A DNA stretch of 25,142 nt from positions 1 to 25,142 of the forward strand of contig PUOQ01000096.1 in the NCBI GenBank assembly GCA_003552785.1. The letters are read 5' to 3'. Both the position numbers and the translations under genes were made by a program. The stretch's first letter is position 1. Every line of letters starts with the position of its first letter. The notes under the pieces are model-generated. The model saw nothing but the letters and a program-made list of their open reading frames with translations. It did no database searches and was not told the DNA's origin. This DNA comes from Dehalococcoidia bacterium. GTDB taxonomy: Bacteria > Chloroflexota > Dehalococcoidia > Dehalococcoidales > CSSed11-197. Positions 7,444 to 14,572 of this stretch are shown here, piece after piece.

Positions 7444-7899
7444 TTACGCCTCCTCTTTGGGGACAACCTTTACAATCAATTTTGGTGTGTGATTTTTGTC
7501 AAGTTTGGCAGTAACATCAAAGGTTCCCAGTTCATTAATGGGTTCGGAAAGTTCAATTTTCCTCTTGTCCAGCTTTATGCCATAAGCTTTTTTCAGCTCA
7601 CCGGCTATATCGGCACTGGTTATCGAGCCATAAAGCTTGCCTTTTTTACCAACCTTGGCAGATAAAGTCACCAGTTTGTTATCCAGTTCTTTCGTTTGTG
7701 CATCCAGCTCAGCTTCAGCCTTTGCTTTCTTTTTTTCCTCTGATTTCTTCTGAGCCTCGATGCGGTTTAAGTTTTCCTTTGTTGCCGGCAAAGCCAGTTG
7801 TTGCCGAATGAGATAGTTGGTGGCATAACCGTCGGCTACCTCTTTTACATCTCCTCTGGCACCAGACCCGGGTACATCTTGCAAAAAAACTACTTTCAT
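7444..7899 (-). CDS. rplI: 50S ribosomal protein L9
   Basis: Large-subunit protein bL9, which binds 23S rRNA near the L1 stalk base and helps reading-frame maintenance. The 151 residues match the family: an N-terminal globular domain starting MKVVFLQDVPGSGARGDVKEV, a charged connecting helix rich in Lys, Glu and Ala (about 45-75), and a C-terminal domain. The reading frame is open 4 codons further to a TTG, but ATG 7899 has GGAG 6 bases upstream and gives the conserved N-terminus. It lies between trxB and dnaB in the minus-strand run. A TATAAT about 17 bases upstream may give it a promoter of its own. Confidence 0.96.
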   Translation of the reverse strand: MKVVFLQDVPGSGARGDVKEVADGYATNYLIRQQLALPATKENLNRIEAQKKSEEKKKAKAEAELDAQTKELDNKLVTLSAKVGKKGKLYGSITSADIAGELKKAYGIKLDKRKIELSEPINELGTFDVTAKLDKNHTPKLIVKVVPKEEA

Positions 7900-7916
7900 A
7901 AAAATCTCCAATCCAT

Positions 7917-7922
7917 ATTATA
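7917..7922 (-). promoter_or_regulatory. Possible -10 box for rplI-dnaB
   Basis: A perfect TATAAT (minus strand 7922-7917) lies in the 49-base trxB-rplI gap, a short distance above the rplI Shine-Dalgarno. No good -35 hexamer is found at 16-18 bases. A small ACCC/GGGT hairpin lies just upstream. It is tentative evidence that ribosome and primosome genes can be transcribed apart from trxB. Confidence 0.3.
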
Positions 7923-7948
7923 CATTAACCCTGAAACGGGTAGAAAGC

Positions 7949-8866
7949 CTATGCTTCAAGATATTCGCGTACATAAAAGGCTGACCGGGCACCATCCCCG
8001 GCAGCTGTTATTACCTGTTTTATTGAATGTGCCCGTACGTCACCGGCGGCAAACACACCGGGGATGCTGGTGCCCAATCTTTCATCAACAATAATACTTC
8101 CCTGGTTGTCCAGTTCAACAAGCCCATTTAAAAAACCGGTATTGGGTTTTAATCCTGCTGCAACGAAAACCCCGTCTACTTTGAGGTTGGAGTTCGAGCC
8201 ACTCTTCAGGTTTTTAAGCCTTAGCTGTTGAATCTTGCCCTCTCCTTCAAATGCCTCAACTATTGTATCCCAGATAATGTCAATGTTTTTTTGGGCCATA
8301 ACTTTTTCCTGTACAGCTTTGGTGGCACGGAATTTATCCCTGCGATGGATTATACTTAAATTATGAGCGAATTTGGTCAGATGCAGGGCTTCATAGAGGG
8401 CTGCATCTCCGCCTCCAATTACAGCGACTGACTTGCCCTTGAAAAAGGGCCCGTCGCAGGTTGCGCAGTATGAAACACCACGCCCGGTAAGCTCTTTTTC
8501 TCCCGGCGCGCCAAGTTTAACCCTTTCAGAGCCGCTGGTTATAATGACAGCTCTGGACATCATTTCTGAATCTGTTAAAGAAACTATTTTTAAATCGCCC
8601 TCAGTTTTTATACCCGTCACATCGGCACTTAAAAAATCGGCTCCATGCTTGATGGCCTGTGCATGCATTTTGCTGGATAACTCGAAGCCGCTAATGCCAT
8701 CCGGGAAGCCGGGGTAATTGTCGACTTCTTCAGCGTTTATTATATTGCCGCCGGCAGCTCCTCTTTCAATGATAATTGTACTGAGCCTGTCCCTGGCAGC
8801 ATAAATAGCAGCGGTAAGGCCGGCAGGGCCACCTCCTATGATGGCTACGTCATATACTTGCTTCAT
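7949..8866 (-). CDS. trxB: Thioredoxin reductase
   Basis: NADPH-dependent flavoenzyme that reduces thioredoxin, keeping cytosolic thiols reduced. The 305 residues show the FAD-binding GGGPAG (11-16), the redox-active CATC pair (C134, C137) in SYCATCDGPFF, a second Rossmann motif GGGDAA (151-156), and HRRDKFRA (174-181), which is typical of NADPH binding. The C-terminal FAD segment GVFAAGDVR is present. ATG 8866 is preceded by GAGAGGTG. It starts 13 bases after the activator gene ends, so they probably share a transcript. Assignment as thioredoxin reductase rather than a ferredoxin-dependent relative is likely from the HRRxxFR motif. Confidence 0.92.
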   Translation of the reverse strand: MKQVYDVAIIGGGPAGLTAAIYAARDRLSTIIIERGAAGGNIINAEEVDNYPGFPDGISGFELSSKMHAQAIKHGADFLSADVTGIKTEGDLKIVSLTDSEMMSRAVIITSGSERVKLGAPGEKELTGRGVSYCATCDGPFFKGKSVAVIGGGDAALYEALHLTKFAHNLSIIHRRDKFRATKAVQEKVMAQKNIDIIWDTIVEAFEGEGKIQQLRLKNLKSGSNSNLKVDGVFVAAGLKPNTGFLNGLVELDNQGSIIVDERLGTSIPGVFAAGDVRAHSIKQVITAAGDGARSAFYVREYLEA

Positions 8867-8879
8867 ATTACACCTCTCT

Positions 8880-9734
8880 TTATTTGTTTAACAGGACACT
8901 GAAACCCTTGAAACGGCTTTTTTCCGGCGGGTTAAGGGCGCAAAGTAAAGCAGCACCGGTGGCACCGGTGAGTTCGGGGTGGGGTGGTACGCGGGGTTCA
9001 ATGCCCAGGTCTTCCTGGAGAGCCCTTTTTATACCTTTATTATGGGCAACACCGCCCTGAAAAACCAGTGGCGGGACAATCGGCCTGGCCTGAACTACAC
9101 TGCGCCGGAAGTTGGCTACGAGAGCTTTACATAACCCATAAACAATGTCTGTTTTCGAGCAGCCGGACTGCTGCCGGGTTATCATATCTGATTCGGCAAA
9201 AACTGTACAGGTTGCGTTTATGGTTGCAGGGCTTTCACTTTCCAGGACCAGCTGGTTTATTTCCTCAAAGCTTATGCCCAATCTGGATGCCTGATGGTCG
9301 AGAAAACTTCCCGTTCCGGCGGCACACACAGTATTCATGCCAAAATCTGTCACCAGGCCTTGCCGGGTGATTATCAACTTGGAATCCTGCCCGCCTATTT
9401 CGATAACGGTCCGGGTACCGGGTTCAAAATGCAGAGCACTCGCTGCCTGACAGGTGATTTCGTTTTTGACCATGTCTGCTGATATTAATTCCGCTCCCAG
9501 CACCCGGCCGCTGCCGGTAATGGCAACGCCTGAAACGGATGCTTTTTTTGGCAGTAATGTCCCAACCTGTCTCAACCCGAGCATCAAGGCTTTTTCCGGA
9601 TTACCGGCGGTGGGAAGGTAGCAGTGTGCATAAAGCCTGTTATTTGCATCAAGGACTGCCAGCTTTGTACTTACCGAGCCTATGTCTATACCAAGAAAAA
9701 AAATCAAATCACTCTCTGCTCTGCTGGAAATCAT
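8880..9734 (-). CDS. BadF/BadG/HgdC-family ATPase, [4Fe-4S] activator of 2-hydroxyacyl-CoA dehydratase type
   Basis: ASKHA-fold ATPase of the family that drives a low-potential electron into 2-hydroxyacyl-CoA dehydratases or benzoyl-CoA reductases. Seen: phosphate-binding GIDIGSVSTK (15-24), ITGSGRVLG (72-80), EIGGQDSK (112-119), and two cysteines, C137 in NTVCAAGTGSF and C176 in NATCTVFAES. These match the positions that hold the cluster bridging the dimer. Length fits the HgdC type, about 260-280. ATG 9734 lies 26 bases inside the M20 gene and lacks a Shine-Dalgarno; TTG at 9707, just after the M20 stop, would give a more typical N-terminus (MIFFLGIDIG). No dehydratase alpha/beta partner is in the window, so the target enzyme is unknown. 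Confidence 0.85.
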   Translation of the reverse strand: MISSRAESDLIFFLGIDIGSVSTKLAVLDANNRLYAHCYLPTAGNPEKALMLGLRQVGTLLPKKASVSGVAITGSGRVLGAELISADMVKNEITCQAASALHFEPGTRTVIEIGGQDSKLIITRQGLVTDFGMNTVCAAGTGSFLDHQASRLGISFEEINQLVLESESPATINATCTVFAESDMITRQQSGCSKTDIVYGLCKALVANFRRSVVQARPIVPPLVFQGGVAHNKGIKRALQEDLGIEPRVPPHPELTGATGAALLCALNPPEKSRFKGFSVLLNK

Positions 9735-10881
9735 CTATAATACGTTTAAAGATATCGGCATTTCCTAAAATATCGGCTACAGTAAAGGCCATAGCGGCGG
9801 CACCGTCAAGCATGCCTTTTATGCCCTGCCCGGAAGCCGCAGCTTTTGAAAAGTCGGCAGTATGCAGAGAAGTACCTTCTGGTGCGATAGCGATAATGGG
9901 GTGTATCGCAGGGATTATCTGGCTGACATTACCCATATCGGTGGATGCGAAGTTTTTAATATCTGCATCCATAAATCTGCCTGTAGAAGACATGTTTTCC
10001 CTGAATAGCGTTGAGAGGGTGGGGTTGTTTTTCATCGGTTTGCAGTAAGCATCTGCCCAGCGGTATTTTAAAGTTGCCCCGGTCGACAACGCGGCGCCTT
10101 TAAAACAATCAATCATTTTGGCTTTAAGGGTTTCCAGGTAACCGGTGTCCCGGGCTCTGGCCATGAACATGCCCGCGGAATAACCCGGAACTATATTGGG
10201 GGCCTGGCCGCCGTTTGTGATTATGCCGTGTATACGGGCGGAATCCAGTATGTGCTGCCTCAGGGAATTTATGGCATTAAAACTCAAGAGCATGGCATCG
10301 AGGGCGTTGACGCCCTCTTCAGGATTGGCGGATGCATGTGCCTGGCGGCCGTTGAATTCGACATTGAGAGTGATGCATGCCAGGGTCCTGATGGCGGTTA
10401 TATTACGGTCGCCAGGGTGCACCATCAACGCTGCATCGACCTCTTCAAATATGCCTTCACGAATAAGCAGTTCCTTGCCGCTGTGGAACTCTTCAGAAGG
10501 AGAACCGATGACCATTACTGTACCGCCATAACAATCCACGGCAGCTGTTGAAGCTATTGCAGCACCAGCGGCAGCAACCCCGATTATGTTGTGGCCGCAG
10601 GCATGCCCCAGTTCGGGAAGCGCGTCATATTCAGCCAGCAGTGCAATTCTTGGTTTGCCTTTTCCATAGCAGGCTGTAAATGCTGTTGGCAGTTCCCCGA
10701 TGCCATGTTTTACGGCAAAGCCGTTTTGTTTCAGAAAGTTGCACAACCAGGATGATGCTTTATGCTCGTCAAGGCCTGCTTCCGGGCTTGAATGAATTTT
10801 TAAACAGAGTTCTTCAAGTTCCCTTTCACGGTTTTTGAGTAGAAGCCCGGCCTGGTTTTTAACACTTTTGATTGATGTCAT
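9709..10881 (-). CDS. M20 family metallo-amidohydrolase (AbgB/aminoacylase-like)
   Basis: Predicted zinc- or manganese-dependent hydrolase that cleaves an amide bond of an N-acyl amino acid or small peptide. At 390 residues it fits the M20D group. GHACGHN (92-98) gives C95 and H97; S-E-E at 129-131 gives the catalytic and ligand glutamates; H155 in MVHPGDRN and a late histidine in SLHTADF complete the metal set. The dimerisation lid domain lies between about 175 and 290. ATG 10881 has GGAG 6 bases upstream. It is the first gene of the long minus-strand run and overlaps the activator gene. Substrate is not determinable from sequence: aminobenzoyl-glutamate, N-acetyl amino acids and peptides are all possible. 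Confidence 0.87.
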   Translation of the reverse strand: MTSIKSVKNQAGLLLKNRERELEELCLKIHSSPEAGLDEHKASSWLCNFLKQNGFAVKHGIGELPTAFTACYGKGKPRIALLAEYDALPELGHACGHNIIGVAAAGAAIASTAAVDCYGGTVMVIGSPSEEFHSGKELLIREGIFEEVDAALMVHPGDRNITAIRTLACITLNVEFNGRQAHASANPEEGVNALDAMLLSFNAINSLRQHILDSARIHGIITNGGQAPNIVPGYSAGMFMARARDTGYLETLKAKMIDCFKGAALSTGATLKYRWADAYCKPMKNNPTLSTLFRENMSSTGRFMDADIKNFASTDMGNVSQIIPAIHPIIAIAPEGTSLHTADFSKAAASGQGIKGMLDGAAAMAFTVADILGNADIFKRIIDDFQQSRE

Positions 10882-10893
10882 TTTTCTCCTGCC

Positions 10894-10899
10894 ATTATA
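10894..10899 (-). promoter_or_regulatory. Possible -10 box for the M20-activator-trxB run
   Basis: A perfect TATAAT on the minus strand lies just above the M20 Shine-Dalgarno in the divergent gap with uvrA. TTGAAT occurs upstream but at 22 bases, too far for a standard promoter. Offered only as the best candidate in this gap. Confidence 0.3.
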
Positions 10900-10968
10900 A
10901 CTTAAGCAGTTATATATGGCTATTCAATATTTTGTGAGTGCCAGTCACCGGGTAGATACGGTTCTTGT

Positions 10969-10997
10969 TTGTTAATAGTTAAGAGCTGGGGTAAAAT
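10969..10997 (+). promoter_or_regulatory. Predicted uvrA promoter
   Basis: TTGTTA (10969-10974) and TAAAAT (10992-10997) are separated by 17 bases. Transcription would begin near 11004, leaving a short leader that holds only the GAGGTGA ribosome-binding site. No LexA-type inverted repeat was noticed in this gap. Confidence 0.4.
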
Positions 10998-11020
10998 AAA
11001 ATTGACTGAGGTGAACATTG

Positions 11021-13873
11021 TTGACTGAAAATCATATCTTTGTAAAGGGTGCTCGTGAACACAACCTGAAAAACCTGGATATAACCATCCCGCGAGACAA
11101 ACTGGTCGTGATAACAGGCGTTTCCGGCTCAGGAAAAAGCTCCCTGGCTTTCGATACCATATATGCTGAAGGCCAGCGGCGCTATATGGAATCCCTTTCA
11201 GCTTATGCGCGGCAGTTTTTGGGCCGCATGGAAAAGCCGGATGTGGACTATATCGAAGGTTTGAGCCCCGCTATATCCATAGACCAGAAAGGAGTAAGTC
11301 ATAATCCACGCTCTACGGTTGGTACAGTTACCGAAATATATGACTACCTGCGCCTGCTGTTTGCCCGCACAGGCCATCCGCATTGCCCCCGGTGCGGTGT
11401 TGAAATTGCCGCACAGACTGTCGAGCAGATTGTTGATTCTATCTTAAAGCTGAAAAACGGCACCCGCGTTCAGTTGATGTCGCCGATTGTCAGGGGCAGA
11501 AAGGGGGAGTACCAGCAGCTGTTTGCCGATTTACGGCGCAGTGGCTATGCACGGGTAAGGGTGGATAAGGAGATAATCAGCCTTTCGGAAGATATTAAGC
11601 TGGATAAGAACAAAAAACATGATATCGAAGTTGTTGTTGACCGTTTGATTATCGGGCCTGATAGCAGCTTGAGCCGGATGGCAGGCTCGGTGGAAACGGC
11701 GCTAAAGTTGGGGGGAGGGGTCGTTCAGGTAGCGATTGCTGACGGGCAGGAAATGATATTTTCCGAGCACTACAGCTGTATTAAATGCGGGTTTAGCCTG
11801 GGAGAGATTGAACCCCGAACCTTTAGTTTTAACAGCCCTCATGGTGCCTGTCCTGTTTGCACCGGGCTTGGTTCAAGGCGGGAAATAGACCCTGATCTGG
11901 TTATTCCTGATAAAGAGCTTTCGTTGACAGGCGGAGCCATACAGCCCTATCAGTTTCAGACATGGTATTTACCCCAGCTTTCCGACCTGGCGCAGCGGTA
12001 CGGTTTTTCGGAACAGGAGCCGGTAAAGAGCTTGAATGACAGGCAGATGGATTTGATATTGTACGGGGAAGGTGGTCAACTTCAGTCATACCGTAATAGG
12101 TATGGCCGGATTCGTCATAATTATAATGGTTTTGAGGGAGTTGTCCCAAGGTTGATGAGGCTCTACAGGGATACAGAATCTGAGCAGTCACGACAGTATA
12201 TTGAGCGTTATATGGTAAGCCTGCCATGCCCTGAATGCTCCGGCAAGAGGTTAAAACCGGAAGCCCTGGCTATAAAAATTGGGCCGCATAATATCGTGGA
12301 TGTAACGGCAATGTCTGTAAGCCATTCGCATAACTGGATAAAAATGCTGCAGGGTGATAATACTTTACTGAGCTCTCGAGAGCAGGCAATTGCAGGAGAG
12401 ATATTAAAGGAGATTGATTCCAGGTTGAGTTTTTTGAAAAATGTTGGCCTGGATTATCTAAGCCTCGACCGGGTTTCATCCACTCTTTCCGGTGGTGAGG
12501 CACAGCGTATAAGGCTGGCAACACAGATAGGCAGCGGATTGATGGGGGTGTTATATGTATGCGATGAGCCTACAGTCGGATTGCATCCAGCTGATGATGC
12601 ACGCCTTATAGCCACTTTGATGCGCCTGAGGGAGCTGGGTAATACCATACTGGTTGTGGAGCATGATGAAGCTATGATGCGCGCTGCCGATTATATAATT
12701 GATATGGGGCCCGGCGCCGGTGAGCATGGTGGAGAAGTAGTAGCCAGTGGGACGCTGGAAGAAATAATGAACGTTTCGCGTTCTCTCACCGGAAAATATC
12801 TGAGTGGGACCAAGCGTATTTCTGCTCCAGAGGCGCGGAGATCGGGTAATGGTAAATGGGTTAAAGTAACCGGCGCCAGTGAAAATAATTTGAAAAATGT
12901 TGATGCTTCCTTTCCGCTTGGCTGTTTTGTATGCGTAACCGGAGTATCCGGTTCCGGTAAAAGCACCCTCGTTAACGAGGTGCTTTATAAAAAGCTGGCA
13001 CAGCAACTGTTTCGGGCGCGTGAGAAGCCCGGCAGGTGTGAAAAGGTAGAAGGCCTTGAATATATAGACAAAGTTATCAATATAGACCAGTCTCCTATTG
13101 GCAGGACACCGCGTAGCAACCCGGCTACATATACGGGTACTTTTACCCCCATTCGGGAATTGTTCGCATCTTCGCCGGGGGCAAAGGTGAAAGGATATGG
13201 CCCGGGACGCTTTTCCTTTAACGTTCGCGGTGGCAGGTGTGAAGCCTGTCGGGGTGATGGTTATACACGCATTGAAATGCAGTTTTTGCCTGATGTAACC
13301 GTGCCCTGCGAAGTTTGCCAGGGGCAACGGTACAATCGGGAAGCGCTCGAGGTGAACTTTAAAGGCAAAAACATTGCTGAAATTTTGGACATGACTGTTG
13401 AAGAAGCCCTGGATTTTTTTAAAAACTTTCCCAGGATAAACAACCGGCTGGCCACTTTGAGGGATGTAGGGCTGGGTTATATACGCATGGGCCAACCGGC
13501 TACTACTCTATCCGGTGGGGAGGCGCAACGTGTGAAACTGGCCACAGAACTGGCTAAAAGATCAACAGGCCGTACCATTTATATACTGGATGAACCAACG
13601 ACTGGACTTGCGTTCGAGGATATTGCTGCGCTGCTCAGGGTTTTACAGAGACTGGTCGAATCTGGTAATACTGTTTTAATCATCGAGCACCATATGGATG
13701 TAATCAAAAACGCTGATTGGGTTGTTGATCTCGGGCCTGGAGCCGGAGACATGGGCGGCGAGCTCGTTGCCTCTGGTACACCGGAACAAATTGCCGATAA
13801 TCTCAGTTCAATTACCGGAAAATATTTGAAAACCAAAATTGGAAGTCCCGTTGATGCCGCTGGGATGACATAA
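11021..13873 (+). CDS. uvrA: Excinuclease ABC subunit A
   Basis: Damage-recognition ATPase of nucleotide excision repair, working as a dimer with UvrB. At 950 residues it has both ABC modules: Walker A GVSGSGKSS (33-41) and GVSGSGKST (near 641), signatures LSGGEAQRIRLA (near 489) and LSGGEAQRVKLA (near 830), and the family's Cys pairs, including CIKC...CPVC in the insertion domain and CEAC...CEVC in module 2. Two TTG codons are adjacent at 11018 and 11021. GAGGTGA ends 6 bases before the second and 3 before the first, so I prefer 11021. The module-2 D-loop reads DEPTTGLAFEDI, with alanine (residue 864) where histidine is usual. The HD-domain gene follows by 20 bases. Confidence 0.96.
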   Translation: MTENHIFVKGAREHNLKNLDITIPRDKLVVITGVSGSGKSSLAFDTIYAEGQRRYMESLSAYARQFLGRMEKPDVDYIEGLSPAISIDQKGVSHNPRSTVGTVTEIYDYLRLLFARTGHPHCPRCGVEIAAQTVEQIVDSILKLKNGTRVQLMSPIVRGRKGEYQQLFADLRRSGYARVRVDKEIISLSEDIKLDKNKKHDIEVVVDRLIIGPDSSLSRMAGSVETALKLGGGVVQVAIADGQEMIFSEHYSCIKCGFSLGEIEPRTFSFNSPHGACPVCTGLGSRREIDPDLVIPDKELSLTGGAIQPYQFQTWYLPQLSDLAQRYGFSEQEPVKSLNDRQMDLILYGEGGQLQSYRNRYGRIRHNYNGFEGVVPRLMRLYRDTESEQSRQYIERYMVSLPCPECSGKRLKPEALAIKIGPHNIVDVTAMSVSHSHNWIKMLQGDNTLLSSREQAIAGEILKEIDSRLSFLKNVGLDYLSLDRVSSTLSGGEAQRIRLATQIGSGLMGVLYVCDEPTVGLHPADDARLIATLMRLRELGNTILVVEHDEAMMRAADYIIDMGPGAGEHGGEVVASGTLEEIMNVSRSLTGKYLSGTKRISAPEARRSGNGKWVKVTGASENNLKNVDASFPLGCFVCVTGVSGSGKSTLVNEVLYKKLAQQLFRAREKPGRCEKVEGLEYIDKVINIDQSPIGRTPRSNPATYTGTFTPIRELFASSPGAKVKGYGPGRFSFNVRGGRCEACRGDGYTRIEMQFLPDVTVPCEVCQGQRYNREALEVNFKGKNIAEILDMTVEEALDFFKNFPRINNRLATLRDVGLGYIRMGQPATTLSGGEAQRVKLATELAKRSTGRTIYILDEPTTGLAFEDIAALLRVLQRLVESGNTVLIIEHHMDVIKNADWVVDLGPGAGDMGGELVASGTPEQIADNLSSITGKYLKTKIGSPVDAAGMT

Positions 13874-13893
13874 TATATGCAAAGGAGGCTGGA

Positions 13894-14448
13894 ATGATAA
13901 ACAGAGAAGAAGCGCTGGATTCGGTTATGGCCAATGTGGAAAACAAGAACCTGATAAAACACATGCTGGCAACAGAAGCTGTGATGCGTTCCCTTGCCAT
14001 AAGGCTGGGCGAGGATGAGGAACTTTGGGGCCTTACCGGTTTACTGCATGATATTGATATGGATCTTTGCCAGGCAGATATGAATATTCATTCTAAATTG
14101 GGTGCCGATCTGGTAAGGGATATGGGGGTTGGTGAAGAGGTTGCCAATGCTGTATTGAGGCACAATGAAGCTCACGGTGTTTCACCTGAAACCAATCTTG
14201 ACAAAGCCCTGTATTGCGCCGATGCGCTTACCGGGCTCATCACAACCACAGCCCTGGTGCGCCCGGACAAAAAAATTGGCAGCGTAGAGCTTAAATCTAT
14301 CAAGAAAAAATACCGTGAAAAAGGCTTTGCCGCCGGAGTGAACCGGGAACAGATTGAAACCTGCCGGGACCTGGGTATCGAACTGGACGAGTTTATCCAG
14401 CTGGGCCTTGATGCCATGAAGGGCATATCGAGCGACCTCGGGCTTTAG
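13894..14448 (+). CDS. HD-domain phosphohydrolase
   Basis: A 184-residue soluble protein of the HD superfamily. It has an early histidine in the helix LIKHMLATEAVM (about 20-31), the metal-binding HD pair in LLHDIDMD (near 50), a further histidine in NIHSKLGA, and RHNEAHG near 90, a typical ligand pattern. The later part, with YCADALTGLI, is the usual second half of small HD hydrolases. Start ATG 13894 follows a strong AAAGGAGG, and the gene is probably co-transcribed with uvrA. HD proteins act on nucleotides or phospho-metabolites, but the substrate here cannot be told from sequence. A house-cleaning or signalling phosphohydrolase are both possible. Confidence 0.82.
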   Translation: MINREEALDSVMANVENKNLIKHMLATEAVMRSLAIRLGEDEELWGLTGLLHDIDMDLCQADMNIHSKLGADLVRDMGVGEEVANAVLRHNEAHGVSPETNLDKALYCADALTGLITTTALVRPDKKIGSVELKSIKKKYREKGFAAGVNREQIETCRDLGIELDEFIQLGLDAMKGISSDLGL

Positions 14449-14506
14449 TGCGTATGGCCCGGCTGCGCTAATTGCTGGATTAGCTTAACATAAATATCCG
14501 CTACAA

Positions 14507-14539
14507 CTGCAAGCACTGATTTGTGCTTGCGGCACAAAT
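14507..14539. terminator. Overlapping inverted repeats between convergent genes (possible bidirectional terminator)
   Basis: GCAAGCAC (14509-14516) pairs with GTGCTTGC (14523-14530) across a 6-base loop and extends outward by a wobble and one more pair. The right half can instead pair further right: ATTTGTGC (14519-14526) with GCACAAAT (14532-14539). The two hairpins share bases and cannot form together. No T-run follows on the plus strand, so this is not a textbook intrinsic terminator. Its place in the 124-base gap between the HD gene and rpoD suggests transcript ending or 3'-end protection. Confidence 0.45.
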
Positions 14540-14572
14540 GATCAAGCCCTGCAATTTCAGGTTAAATCGGGT

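Noticed and set aside
7800..8094. 98-codon plus-strand frame across the trxB-rplI gap
   Set aside because: It is antisense to two well-identified genes, with no ribosome-binding site or recognisable motif.
12551..13495. 314-codon open frame on the strand opposite uvrA
   Set aside because: It lies wholly within the conserved second half of uvrA, has no recognisable domain, and is expected as an antisense shadow of biased codon use.
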